A DNA stretch of 64,000 nucleotides from Shewanella algae. GTDB taxonomy: Bacteria; Pseudomonadota; Gammaproteobacteria; Enterobacterales; Shewanellaceae. Positions 7,724 through 15,838 of the stretch are shown piece by piece. The position numbers and the translations under genes were made by a program. Position 1 is the stretch's first letter. Each line of letters opens with the position of its first letter. The notes under the pieces are model-generated. The model made no database searches. It was not told the DNA's origin and saw only the letters and a program-made list of their open reading frames with translations. The stretch is taken from NCBI RefSeq assembly GCF_009183365.2, contig NZ_CP068230.1:1393001-1457000 (forward strand). Direction: 5' to 3'.

Positions 7724-8597
7724 TAAGCAGTTCACGCAGTAGTTGCCGCATTCTGACATTGACTCTGGACACCTGACTGGCCGATGACTGGAGTACATCC
7801 ACATTGGCTTGCCAGCCACCTACTTCAAAATCCAGCTTTACGGCCTGTAGTTCCCCCTTACTCATTGCTTCCTGAGCCAAAGGCCTTGGCAGCAGTGCCC
7901 AACCAAACCCTTGTTTGGCCAGCTCCAACAGGACGTAATAGTTGTCGGCAAACCAAACATCCGGCGAGTGCACCTGATCGAACCAGAAATTACTCGAGTA
8001 TTTGCTGCCTATGACCAGTTGTCTGTGCAGTTTGAGAATATCCGTATGCATGGCACGTATCTCGGCCAAGGGGTGTTTGGGGCTGACCAGTAACTCAAAA
8101 GTCACAGTGCCTATGGTTTCAAAGTCCAGGGTTTCGGGGTAAACCGGTTCACTGAACAGCAGGCCCACAGTGGCTTTGCCTTCCTTGACCAGAGCAATCA
8201 CATCTTTGCTCGAGGCGCACAGCAAACTCAGGCAAATTTGCGGAAACTCTAGTTCCAATTGTCTGAGCAGATCGCCGAGGCGGTTGTAGGGGATCCCTTC
8301 ATCAACCGCCAGAATCACTTCCATTGATGTGTCACTGCCTAAACCGGATACCTGTTGAGCCAATCTGCGGTGCTGAGCCAACACGGCTTTGGCGTAGGGC
8401 AACAGGTGATGCCCAGCCGCGGTCAGTTGGGGATAACGACCGCTGCGGTCAAAGAGTTGCAGCCCGGTATCCAGCTCCAGATTCATTATCTGCTGGCTAA
8501 TACCGGATTGCACTTTACCCAGTTGTCTGGCGGCGGCTGAAAAGGAGCCCGTCTCGACACTGGCGACAAAAGCTTCCAATTGTTCTGTGGTTAACAT
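7713..8597 (-). CDS. LysR-family transcriptional regulator next to PACE efflux gene
   Basis: The 294-residue protein has the LysR architecture. Residues 1-60 form a winged helix-turn-helix (LEAFVASVETGSFSAAARQL, then VQSGISQQIMNLE), and a periplasmic-binding-protein-like effector domain follows (VILAVDEGIPYNRL, LLVSPKHPLAE, GFGWALLPRPLAQE). It is divergently transcribed from a PACE-type efflux gene with 85 bases between the start codons, an arrangement like AceR-AceI of Acinetobacter, so it likely controls that gene and itself. The intergenic region holds the imperfect palindrome ATCAC-N5-GTGAT and two GGTATCT direct repeats. The inducing ligand is unknown. Confidence 0.9.
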   Translation of the reverse strand: MLTTEQLEAFVASVETGSFSAAARQLGKVQSGISQQIMNLELDTGLQLFDRSGRYPQLTAAGHHLLPYAKAVLAQHRRLAQQVSGLGSDTSMEVILAVDEGIPYNRLGDLLRQLELEFPQICLSLLCASSKDVIALVKEGKATVGLLFSEPVYPETLDFETIGTVTFELLVSPKHPLAEIRAMHTDILKLHRQLVIGSKYSSNFWFDQVHSPDVWFADNYYVLLELAKQGFGWALLPRPLAQEAMSKGELQAVKLDFEVGGWQANVDVLQSSASQVSRVNVRMRQLLRELLKKQ

Positions 8598-8634
8598 ATC
8601 ACTATTGGTGATGGTATCTAACTTTTAGGTATCT
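8598..8634. promoter_or_regulatory. Candidate LysR operator between regulator and PACE gene
   Basis: An inverted repeat ATCAC-N5-GTGAT (8598-8612) is followed by two direct GGTATCT copies (8613-8619 and 8628-8634) spaced by 15 bases. The position between divergent start codons fits autoregulation; the exact contact bases are inferred. Confidence 0.4.
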
Positions 8635-8682
8635 TGATGATAGATGATAATCCGCGGCCTGTTAATCAGAATGGAAATAAGC

Positions 8683-9108
8683 ATGACTACTCAAGAACGT
8701 ATTTTTCAGGCACTGCTATTCGAAGCCATAGCCCTTATTCTATTAATCCCGGTTGCCTCCTGGGCCACAGGCAGCGCAGTGGGCACCATGGCAGGCGTGA
8801 GTGTTTTCTTAAGTTTGTGTGCCATTGTGTGGAACTACTTGTACAACCTGGGGTTTGACCGGCTTTATGGCAATAACCGTGATGCCCGTGGTATTGGGCT
8901 CAGGTTATTGCATACCCTGGGGTTTGAAGGCGGACTCATTCTGGTGACGGTTCCCGCTATTGCTTGGGCGCTGGAAACCAGCTTGCTCAACGCTTTCTTT
9001 ATCGAGGCCGGTATTCTGGTGTTCTTCTTTTGCTACAACCCCTTGTTTAACTGGTTCTATGACAGTTTGCGGCTCAAGTATGTCGGCCCATATCAGCAAG
9101 GTGTTTAA
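8683..9108 (+). CDS. PACE-family multidrug/polyamine efflux protein
   Basis: The product is about 141 residues with four membrane helices arranged as two similar pairs, the bacterial transmembrane pair design. The family signature ERIFQALLFEAIALIL opens the first pair, with the conserved glutamate inside the membrane known to be needed for proton coupling in AceI. WNYLYNLGFDRLYG ends the first pair and FNWFYDSLRLKYVG ends the second, the expected internal repeat. Known members export chlorhexidine, acriflavine or short diamines. I chose ATG 8683 because GGA stands seven bases before it; upstream in-frame ATGs at 8644 and 8671 would add up to 13 residues. The divergent LysR gene is its probable regulator. 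Confidence 0.85.
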   Translation: MTTQERIFQALLFEAIALILLIPVASWATGSAVGTMAGVSVFLSLCAIVWNYLYNLGFDRLYGNNRDARGIGLRLLHTLGFEGGLILVTVPAIAWALETSLLNAFFIEAGILVFFFCYNPLFNWFYDSLRLKYVGPYQQGV

Positions 9109-9321
9109 TAAAAAGACAACTATCTGTAGGAGGTTTCTGCTGTCGTAGTGACTCTTTACCGCAGATACTGGTTTATCTTGGCTAAAATTACAGACGATTA
9201 TACAATGCGTTAGCAAGTGACCTGTGACTTGGCGCACTAAAGCCAAGTGAACCGGCGGCGGATTGTGTTCTGCCTGGAACTCATCTATACAGATGAAGGA
9301 TTGATAGTTAGGGAGGCCTGA

Positions 9322-9897
9322 GTGAACCGTTATTTGGGCTTGGCGGGGTTTGTTCCTCTGCTGTTGCTGAGCAGCGCTGTACTTGCCTGGGAAGATTCTG
9401 ACAGTGATGGTGTCCCTGACGCTAAAGATGCCTGTCCCGATACCCCGGCACAGGTAGCTGTGAGCGCCAATGGTTGTGTCTTGGACAAGGCCGTCTCCAT
9501 GACGGATATCTGTTTACCGACAACGTCAGGTGGTGTCTATCCCCCAAAATGCGGTACAGCCAATCCAGTAAGGCTGTATTTTGACTTGGGTTCGGCGCAG
9601 ATCCCCCTGGCTCAGTGGCCGCAACTTGCCAGAATGAAAGCTTTTCTTCATCAATATAAGGTAAACTTGTGCATTGAAGGACATGCCGACATCAGCGGTT
9701 CAGATGCCATAAATCAACCTTTGTCTGAAGCCAGGGCCGAAAGTGCCCAAATGGTACTGATTGAAGATTATGGTTTTCCGGGGGCGCAATTCAGTACCCG
9801 CGGATATGGCAGTAAGCAGCCTGCCGCCGATAATACCAGTGTCTCGGGTCGCAGCCTTAACCGTAGGGTTGAGTTTGTGGTCGATTTAAAAAAGTAA
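9322..9897 (+). CDS. OmpA-domain periplasmic/outer-membrane protein with a thrombospondin-type calcium loop
   Basis: This 191-residue protein starts at GTG 9322, four bases after AGGGAGGCC. A signal peptide (LLLLSSAVLA, cleavage before WEDSD) is followed by a single thrombospondin type 3 repeat, DSDSDGVPDAKDACPDTP, a calcium-binding loop that in OmpA-family proteins links barrel and C-terminal domain. The C-terminal half is an OmpA-like peptidoglycan-binding domain: VRLYFDLGSAQIP, then IEGHADISGSDAINQPLSEARA and GYGSKQPAADN. There is no beta barrel and no lipobox. It probably tethers to peptidoglycan in the periplasm. The next gene, mscS-like, begins 30 bases later and may be co-transcribed. 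Confidence 0.85.
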   Translation: MNRYLGLAGFVPLLLLSSAVLAWEDSDSDGVPDAKDACPDTPAQVAVSANGCVLDKAVSMTDICLPTTSGGVYPPKCGTANPVRLYFDLGSAQIPLAQWPQLARMKAFLHQYKVNLCIEGHADISGSDAINQPLSEARAESAQMVLIEDYGFPGAQFSTRGYGSKQPAADNTSVSGRSLNRRVEFVVDLKK

Positions 9898-9927
9898 GTT
9901 AAATAAGGTTTTTAAGGGAGTATTTCA

Positions 9928-10752
9928 ATGGAAAATCTCGAAGGGCTGTTCAAACAAGCGCCCGAGTTAATCGCGGCCTATGGCATCAAGATACTGCTTG
10001 CCATTGTCATTTTCTTTGTCGGTAAGTATCTGTCCAATGTGGCCAAGAAAGTCACGGCTAAAATGTTGGGCAAGCGCAAGATAGATCAGACAGTGGTTTC
10101 CTTCGTCGCCAACATGGCTTGGGCCGTGGTGTTTGTATTTACCGTTATTGCTACCTTGGGGCAGCTAGGCATTCAGACTGCTTCTCTGGTTGCAGTTCTC
10201 GGTGCCGCCGGTTTGGCTGTGGGCTTAGCGCTGCAGGGCTCACTGTCCAACTTTGCCGCCGGTGTCTTGATGGTACTGTTCCGCCCTTGTCGTGTGGGTG
10301 ACTATGTTGAAGCCGCAGGTGTTGCCGGTACTGTAGATGAAATTACCATCTTCTCTACCCGTCTGAAAACGCCGGACAATAAGGTCATCATAGTGCCCAA
10401 CTCCACTATCATGAATGGTAGCATCACCAACTACTCTGCTATGGACAAGCGCCGTATCGATCTGGTGATTGGGGTTTCTTACGATGCCGATATTCGTCAT
10501 ACCAAGCAAATACTGACAAGCATTCTCGATAACCACGAGAAAGTGCTGAAAGAGCCTGGCTATACTGTGGGTCTGCACACACTGGCTGACTCTTCGGTTA
10601 ACTATGTGGTTCGCCCTTGGGTGAAGTCAGCTGATTACTGGGGGGTCTACTTCGAACTGATGGAGCAGATTAAACAGTCTCTGGACGAAAATGGCATTGG
10701 CATTCCATATCCTCAGATGGATCTGCATGTCAAAGAGCTGCCTTCCAAGTAA
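9928..10752 (+). CDS. mscS: Small-conductance mechanosensitive channel, MscS type
   Basis: The 274-residue protein has the length and layout of MscS: TM1 about residues 17-38, TM2 about 63-85, and the pore helix TM3 with the Gly/Ala packing pattern (VAVLGAAGLAVGLALQGSLSNFAAG). The beta domain follows (FRPCRVGDYVEAAGVAGTV, IIVPNSTIMNGSITNYS), then the alpha-beta cytoplasmic cage ending in PYPQMDLHV. Such channels open under membrane tension and protect cells during osmotic downshock. It follows the OmpA-like gene by 30 bases with a GGGAG ribosome site, and a strong terminator stands 14 bases after the stop. Confidence 0.93.
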   Translation: MENLEGLFKQAPELIAAYGIKILLAIVIFFVGKYLSNVAKKVTAKMLGKRKIDQTVVSFVANMAWAVVFVFTVIATLGQLGIQTASLVAVLGAAGLAVGLALQGSLSNFAAGVLMVLFRPCRVGDYVEAAGVAGTVDEITIFSTRLKTPDNKVIIVPNSTIMNGSITNYSAMDKRRIDLVIGVSYDADIRHTKQILTSILDNHEKVLKEPGYTVGLHTLADSSVNYVVRPWVKSADYWGVYFELMEQIKQSLDENGIGIPYPQMDLHVKELPSK

Positions 10753-10766
10753 GTTCAGCTTTGGAC

Positions 10767-10794
10767 AAAGACCGGCAGATGCCGGTCTTTTTTT
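10767..10794 (+). terminator. Terminator after mscS-like gene
   Basis: AAAGACCGGC pairs with GCCGGTCTTT around a four-base loop, followed by Ts. Confidence 0.9.
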
Positions 10795-10860
10795 ACCTGT
10801 ATTCTGACAATGGATTATATTAGCCAGGATGAATTTGAACCGGGATTGAGGGAGAAAACT

Positions 10861-11451
10861 ATGTTGAAACTGACAAAGTGGAGCGCCGTGTGTGTATTGG
10901 CCTTGGCGAGCGCCTCGGCTATGGCGACTGAAGGGAAAGTGGCAGCCGAAGTCAAAATGGGTGGCCAGAGTGTCACCTTGATGGGTAAGTTGCCCGAGCT
11001 TAACCAGCTTGCACCAGGGTTTAAGGTGGTGGATGACAAGTTTGCCCCAGTGACTTTAAGTGACTTCAAGGGTAAGACAGTACTTATCAGCGCAGTTCCC
11101 AGTCTGGATACCGGCGTCTGTGCCCTGCAGACCAAGAGATTCAATAAGGAGTTCAGCAAGTTTGATGATTCTGTGGTCATGTTGACTGTCAGTGAGGACT
11201 TACCCTTTGCCCAGAAACGTTTCTGCAAGGTGGAGAATGTCGATAAAATCAAGGTATTGTCAGACTCAGTCTGGCGTGATTTTGGTAATAAATATGGTTT
11301 GTTGATCCCTAACCGAGGCTTGCTGGCCAGAGCGATATTTATTATAGATGCCAATGGCCAGCTCAAGTACCGTGAGCTGGTGGCAGATGTGTCTCACCAT
11401 CCTGATTACGATGCGGCGCTTAAGGCCTTGAGCGAAATCAGCAAGGGCTGA
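10861..11451 (+). CDS. tpx: Periplasmic thiol peroxidase (Tpx)
   Basis: The protein is 196 residues from ATG 10861, which follows GAGGGAGAAA; a longer frame from 10810 lacks a ribosome site. It carries a cleavable signal peptide (LALASASAMA-TEG), so unlike E. coli Tpx it should be periplasmic. The Tpx signature is complete: SLDTGVCALQTKRFNKEF with the peroxidatic cysteine, FAQKRFC with the resolving cysteine, and the Arg in LLARAIFIID. The family reduces hydrogen and alkyl hydroperoxides using a thioredoxin-like donor; a periplasmic copy would need a different reductant. A terminator follows five bases after the stop. Confidence 0.92.
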   Translation: MLKLTKWSAVCVLALASASAMATEGKVAAEVKMGGQSVTLMGKLPELNQLAPGFKVVDDKFAPVTLSDFKGKTVLISAVPSLDTGVCALQTKRFNKEFSKFDDSVVMLTVSEDLPFAQKRFCKVENVDKIKVLSDSVWRDFGNKYGLLIPNRGLLARAIFIIDANGQLKYRELVADVSHHPDYDAALKALSEISKG

Positions 11452-11456
11452 ATGTA

Positions 11457-11488
11457 AAAACGCCGGCTTGTGTGCCGGCGTTTTCAGT
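11457..11488 (+). terminator. Terminator after tpx
   Basis: AAAACGCCGGC pairs with GCCGGCGTTTT around a six-base loop. The short flanking A and T runs allow use from both strands, but it mainly serves tpx. Confidence 0.85.
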
Positions 11489-11510
11489 TTTAGAGGGCGA
11501 CTCTGCTCAC

Positions 11511-12152
11511 TTAGTCCAGATGTGGATCTGAACCGGTTTGGTAGTCGAAGGTTGGCATGGCCCAATGATACTTGATGGCCAGCATCCGCAAACTGAAACC
11601 CAGAGTGAGACACAGGCTGAGATTGATCCATTCGGCCAGTTGCCACTGTGACAAAAATACATAGAGCCCGGCAGTGATGATGGAGATCATTGCGTACAGC
11701 TCCTTGCGAAAGATCAGCGGCATCTGATTACAGAGAATGTCGCGAATAATACCGCCGAAAACCCCGGTAACCACCCCCATTACCACAGCCACTACGGGAC
11801 TGAAACCCAGCAGCAGGGTCTTTTGGGCTCCGACAATGGAAAACACAGCCAGGCCAAGGGCATCGATTGCCAGAAACAGCTTTGACAGGTAACGCATTAC
11901 AGGGGCAATTATCACAGTCAACAGTGAAGCAAAGCCGATAGCCACCAGATAATGCCAGTTTTCTACCCAGATCAGCGGGTAGTTACCCAATAGCATGTCT
12001 CTGAGCGTGCCGCCGCCTATGGCGGTAGCGCACCCCACAATTACCACGCCAAAGAGATCCATCTGTTTTTTACCCGCCGCCAATGCGCCGGTCATTGCTT
12101 CGGCCAGTACACCAATCAGCCAAAGTATGGCGATAAACTGAGCTTCTTGCAT
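11511..12152 (-). CDS. TRIC-family (UPF0126) membrane channel, YadS/YicG-like
   Basis: The 213-residue protein has seven likely membrane helices and the duplicated UPF0126 motif. The first copy is AIGGGTLRDMLLGNYPLIWV and the second is GVFGGIIRDILCNQMPLIF, each a Gly-rich kinked helix followed by RD. Prokaryotic TRIC proteins of this type are trimeric channels conducting monovalent cations; some relatives have been tied to glycine uptake. It is convergent with tpx. The upstream 362 bases are AT-rich and shared with the divergent ltaE gene. Confidence 0.88.
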   Translation of the reverse strand: MQEAQFIAILWLIGVLAEAMTGALAAGKKQMDLFGVVIVGCATAIGGGTLRDMLLGNYPLIWVENWHYLVAIGFASLLTVIIAPVMRYLSKLFLAIDALGLAVFSIVGAQKTLLLGFSPVVAVVMGVVTGVFGGIIRDILCNQMPLIFRKELYAMISIITAGLYVFLSQWQLAEWINLSLCLTLGFSLRMLAIKYHWAMPTFDYQTGSDPHLD

Positions 12153-12514
12153 AATATTCGCATCAAAATAACAAAGGATCAGAATTCTGCCGGAAAATAC
12201 CGCAGTTTAACAGTGATTTTATTTAAATTTTTGGATTAGTTTTATTTATGGTTGATTATTGTTTGTTGTTCATTGTTTGTGTATTTTTATGATTTTAAAT
12301 GGTTTTATTTTTTATCTGGTATGAGGATTACTGATTAATGTGTACACTTGTCTTTCTCTCGTTTTGTTTGGGCTGTTTGGGGGTGTCAATTTGGTAAAAA
12401 GTCCAGTTATTTAGCTTTGCTCTCCTGGTGCTGTACAGTCAAGCCGAGCGGCGCTAGAGTGTTTTGGCCCCATGTATCTTAATGCGGGGCAACTGGATGT
12501 GATATGGGGGAGAG
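12153..12514. other. AT-rich intergenic region, TRIC gene / ltaE
   Basis: This 362-base stretch separates divergent genes and must hold both promoters. The part nearest the TRIC gene (about 12200-12330) is strongly T-rich on the plus strand. I see no clear operator palindrome, RNA structure or open frame in it. Confidence 0.5.
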
Positions 12515-13531
12515 ATGATAGATTTCAGAAGCGATACCGTGACCCAACCTACTGCCGCGATGCGCCAGGCCATGGCGGCCGCGCAGGTAGGCGATGACGT
12601 CTACGGAGATGACCCGACGGTTAACCGCCTGGAAGCCATGGCCGCCGAGATGTTCGGCTTTGACAGTGCCTTGTTTACCAGCTCGGGCACTCAGGCCAAC
12701 CTGTTGGCACTCATGTCCCACTGCGAGCGGGGCGATGAATACCTGTGTGGCCAACAAGCCCACAATTACAAGTTTGAAGGCGGTGGCGCGGCCGTGTTAG
12801 GCAGTATTCAGCCTCAACCACTGAATAATCAGGCCGACGGTAGCATAGCGCTCGAAGATATTCGTGCTGCCATCAAACCCGATGATTTTCACTTTGCCCG
12901 CACTCGTCTATTAAGCCTGGAAAACACCATAGGTGGAAAGATATTGCCGCAGGAATATCTGGCCAGGGCGCAGCAGCTGGCCTTCAATCACGGTTTGAAA
13001 ATCCATCTCGATGGTGCCCGGGTGGCCAATGCCGCCGTGGCGCAAGGACTGGAGATAGCCGATATAACCCAATATTTCGACTCGGTATCCATCTGTCTCT
13101 CCAAGGGGTTGGCGGCGCCGGTTGGCTCTTTATTACTTGGGGATGAACGGCTTATTCATAAGGCGCGTCGCTGGCGGAAGATGCTGGGTGGCGGGATGCG
13201 CCAGGCCGGGATCCTGGCAGCTGCAGCTGAGTTGGCCTTGACTGAGCAGGTGGCGCGTTTGGCGGAAGATCACGCCAATGCCAAGGCTTTGGCCGAAGGT
13301 TTGAGTCAGTTGGATGAGCTGGCACTGGATATGAGCCAGGTACAAACCAATATGGTGTTTGCCACTTTGGCCGATGAAGTGGATATTGAAGCTCTGGTCA
13401 AAGGCTTGTTGCAGGAAGGAGTGCGTATCAGCGGCGCTCGGCAACTACGCCTGGTGACTCACAAAGATATCAGCGCTGCCGATATCGATAAGACTCTGCA
13501 GGCCTTCAAGCGGGTGCTCAGCCAGGTTTGA
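12515..13531 (+). CDS. ltaE: Low-specificity L-threonine aldolase
   Basis: The enzyme is a fold-type I PLP protein that splits L-threonine and allo-threonine to glycine and acetaldehyde. Its 338 residues match the family length. Visible motifs are IDFRSDTVTQPTAAMRQAM at the N-terminus, GDDVYGDDPTVNRLE, the PLP-binding IHLDGARVANAAV, and SICLSKGLAAPVGSLL with the Schiff-base lysine. The ATG at 12515 follows GGGGGAGAG. It stands alone, with a long AT-rich leader shared with a divergent membrane protein gene, and no linked glycine or threonine genes. Confidence 0.95.
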   Translation: MIDFRSDTVTQPTAAMRQAMAAAQVGDDVYGDDPTVNRLEAMAAEMFGFDSALFTSSGTQANLLALMSHCERGDEYLCGQQAHNYKFEGGGAAVLGSIQPQPLNNQADGSIALEDIRAAIKPDDFHFARTRLLSLENTIGGKILPQEYLARAQQLAFNHGLKIHLDGARVANAAVAQGLEIADITQYFDSVSICLSKGLAAPVGSLLLGDERLIHKARRWRKMLGGGMRQAGILAAAAELALTEQVARLAEDHANAKALAEGLSQLDELALDMSQVQTNMVFATLADEVDIEALVKGLLQEGVRISGARQLRLVTHKDISAADIDKTLQAFKRVLSQV

Positions 13532-13697
13532 GCACGGTCCATTACGGTGCAGCAGGAGTGATCCTGGTGCATCGCAATGGCATTTATGAACACAAGTGTG
13601 GTGTAACTTATTGAATTATATTGATTGAATGTTTGGCGTCCAATTTGCTTTAGTTCAAGTGAGAATTCCAATCACAGGCGAATGCGAGGACGCAAAC

Positions 13698-14066
13698 ATG
13701 AAATACTACAGTCGGCGTTTGGTTAAACACGAACATCTCAACCCGGCGGGAGCCTTGTTCGGTGGACAGTTGATGAGCTGGATCGATGAGGAAGCGGCCA
13801 TCTTCGCCGCATGCCAGATGAAGAGTGTCAGCCATGTGACCAAGCTTATCTCGGAAATCAACTTTATGACCCCGGCCAAGCTTGGGGATGTGATTGAATT
13901 TGGCCTTGAGCTTATCAGCCTGGGGCATACTTCCATCACCATTCGCTGCGAAGTGCGCAATAAACTGAATTTGGCGCCTATTGTCAGCATTGACAAGATG
14001 GTCTTCGTCAATGTGAATGAAGCCGGCTTGCCCGTGCCTCACGGTATGCGGGCCAATGCCGCCTGA
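13698..14066 (+). CDS. Hotdog-fold acyl-CoA thioesterase
   Basis: From ATG 13698 (after GCGAGGACGC) the protein is 122 residues, a single hotdog domain of the BACH/YciA-like acyl-CoA thioesterase group. The signature NPAGALFGGQLMSWIDEEAA contains the conserved Asn and catalytic-type acidic residue in the long helix, followed by the substrate-binding strand SEINFMTPAKLGDVIEF. It likely hydrolyses medium-chain or short-chain acyl-CoA in the cytosol. An in-frame ATG at 13629 would add 23 residues not found in the family. No operon partner is evident. Confidence 0.85.
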   Translation: MKYYSRRLVKHEHLNPAGALFGGQLMSWIDEEAAIFAACQMKSVSHVTKLISEINFMTPAKLGDVIEFGLELISLGHTSITIRCEVRNKLNLAPIVSIDKMVFVNVNEAGLPVPHGMRANAA

Positions 14067-14128
14067 TAACTCTGATGTTTGAATGCGCTTGCCAACCAGG
14101 CTGAGCTTTGCCCGGTTGGCTGGCGCGC

Positions 14129-14329
14129 TCAGTCTTTCAATTCTTCCTTGACCGATTTGGCGGCATCACGGGAGGCGTGGCCGATTTCACGGGTCACATC
14201 CCGGGTGGTGTGGCCTATCTCCTTGGTCACGTCTCTGGTGGTATGGCCTATGGTACGGCCGGTTTCCTTGAGCTCGGCACAGGCGCCAAGACTGAGTAAT
14301 GCAGCAAGAAGCAGTAATGTTTTCATCAT
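14129..14329 (-). CDS. Small lipoprotein with 11-residue repeats
   Basis: This 66-residue protein has a signal peptide and lipobox (LSLGAC, Cys at residue 17), so the mature chain is a lipid-anchored peptide of about 50 residues. That chain is built of near-identical 11-residue units: IGHTTRDVTKE, IGHTTRDVTRE and IGHASRDAAKS. The 11-residue period with alternating charge suggests an extended amphipathic helix lying along the membrane or in a coiled coil. I do not recognise a named family. It starts seven bases after the ferredoxin stop on the same strand, so the two genes are probably co-transcribed, although no functional link is obvious. Confidence 0.75.
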   Translation of the reverse strand: MMKTLLLLAALLSLGACAELKETGRTIGHTTRDVTKEIGHTTRDVTREIGHASRDAAKSVKEELKD

Positions 14330-14336
14330 TTTATCC

Positions 14337-14588
14337 TTATAGCTTGCCGGTCAGTTGAGCGTATTTAACCAGCAATTCGTCTTGGGTTTCCTGATGTTCG
14401 GGATCCTTGTCGATACAGTCTATAGGGCAGACAGAAACACAGGTTGGGTTGTCGTAGTGGCCAACACATTCGGTGCAGCGCGTCGGATCTATTTCATAGA
14501 TCTCTTCACCCATAGTGATGGCTTGGTTGGGACACTCGGGCTCACACATGTCGCAGTTAATGCAGCTGTCATCAATGATTAAGGCCAT
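14337..14588 (-). CDS. yfhL: 2[4Fe-4S] ferredoxin, YfhL type
   Basis: The 83-residue protein holds two cluster-binding motifs: CINCDMCEPECPNQAI for cluster one and the longer CTECVGHYDNPTCVSVCP for cluster two. The insertion between cysteines of the second motif and the C-terminal extension rich in Glu and Gln are characteristic of the YfhL/Alvin-type ferredoxins with very low potential. It carries single electrons in the cytosol; in E. coli the partner enzymes are poorly known, though a ferredoxin of this type has been linked to the U32 hydroxylase system. It is followed by a small lipoprotein gene. Confidence 0.93.
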   Translation of the reverse strand: MALIIDDSCINCDMCEPECPNQAITMGEEIYEIDPTRCTECVGHYDNPTCVSVCPIDCIDKDPEHQETQDELLVKYAQLTGKL

Positions 14589-14787
14589 TGCCTTGTATTA
14601 CCTCGGAATTACTTATCCTGTCTTGCAGGTTTTCGGTCAACGCTTGGCGCACAAAACAGTAGCAGGTGCAGCCCAAACTAAGTCATAGCACAGATTTTAT
14701 CACAGGGCCTGTGCCTGTGAGCAACACTATTAGTGTGAGCCGGGCGGCACAGCAAAGATTGGTGTTAGGCTTTGCCTGCCTGAAGTC

Positions 14788-15726
14788 TCAATTCGACAGC
14801 GAACTTTCTTGGGTTTGGGTGCGAAATCTTTCAATCAAAAAATCCACAAACAGGCGAATGCGCTTGGGTTGGTATTGTCGACTCAAGTAAATAACATTCA
14901 AATCAGCCCCAGTTGCCGAGGAGGAAGCGCTGAAGTTTTTCATATAGCCATTCAGCACAGTAACCAGACGTTGCTGCTTGATGTCTTGCTGTACATCGAG
15001 AATTGATTTCAGGGCAATGCCGGCACCTTGCAGCGCCCACTGGCGGATCACTTCACCATCGTCCGAGAAGCGTTTGGGCACAACCGTGATGGCCTTGTAG
15101 CCTTCATCATCCTGAAAATGCCAGGTTTTCAGCTCTTCATTACTGCGGATCATGGCCAGGCAATCATGGCCGACCAAATCCTGCGGCGTAATGGGTGTGC
15201 CTTTTTTGGCCAGATAGTCGGGCGAGGCGCACAAAACCCTTCTGCTGGAAGCCAGCTTGCGGGAAATCAGATTGCTGTCGGCCAGTTCACCATAACGTAT
15301 CACTATATCCAATCCGGATTCTGCCAGGTTGGTGAGATTGTCGTTCAGATAGAGGTAGGGGATGACATCCGGGTAAAGCTCAGTAAAGGCCGTCAGTATC
15401 GGCGACACATATTGTTTGCCTATGTCCCGCGGCGCCGAGATTTTCAATGGTCCCCGTACTTCTTTGGTACCGGTTTGCAACAGGTTTTCCGTCTCTTTGA
15501 CACTGTTGATTATTTCAAGGCTGGCCTGGTGATAGAGGGCGCCGGAATCTGTGAGGGAGATATGACGAGTGCTGCGATTCAGCAGCTTGACACCATAGCG
15601 CTCCTCAAGGGATTGCAATCTGGCGGTGACTGTCGCCGGCGACAGGCCCAATTCCCGACCGGCGGCGGCCAGGCCCTGATTCTTGACGATACTGACAAAC
15701 AAGGTCATGTCTGCAAATTTGTCCAC
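14788..15726 (-). CDS. LysR-family regulator of the divergent SDR-MFS unit
   Basis: The 312-residue protein has an N-terminal LysR helix-turn-helix (MTLFVSIVKNQGLAAAGREL, LSPATVTARLQSLEERYGV) and a C-terminal effector domain (LKISAPRDIGKQYVSPIL, LDIVIRYGEL, GAGIALKSILDVQQD). The pattern LNRSTRHISLTDSG is typical of the CrgA/DmlR-like branch. It is divergent from a gene pair encoding an SDR and an MFS transporter. The 112-base gap holds the palindrome TGATAA-CCAA-TTATCA, which fits the T-N11-A rule of LysR sites. Control of those two genes is inferred. Confidence 0.92.
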   Translation of the reverse strand: MDKFADMTLFVSIVKNQGLAAAGRELGLSPATVTARLQSLEERYGVKLLNRSTRHISLTDSGALYHQASLEIINSVKETENLLQTGTKEVRGPLKISAPRDIGKQYVSPILTAFTELYPDVIPYLYLNDNLTNLAESGLDIVIRYGELADSNLISRKLASSRRVLCASPDYLAKKGTPITPQDLVGHDCLAMIRSNEELKTWHFQDDEGYKAITVVPKRFSDDGEVIRQWALQGAGIALKSILDVQQDIKQQRLVTVLNGYMKNFSASSSATGADLNVIYLSRQYQPKRIRLFVDFLIERFRTQTQESSLSN

Positions 15727-15769
15727 TTGTCCCGCTTATTATTTGGTTGAGCTGAATAATCAATTCAAA

Positions 15770-15785
15770 TGATAACCAATTATCA
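15770..15785. promoter_or_regulatory. Candidate LysR operator palindrome
   Basis: TGATAA-CCAA-TTATCA is a perfect inverted repeat halfway between the divergent LysR and SDR start codons. It contains T-N11-A, the usual core of LysR operators. Confidence 0.5.
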
Positions 15786-15838
15786 AAATTTATCCAATAA
15801 ATATACTGGCTCCATCTTAGTAATTGGAGACAGACACA

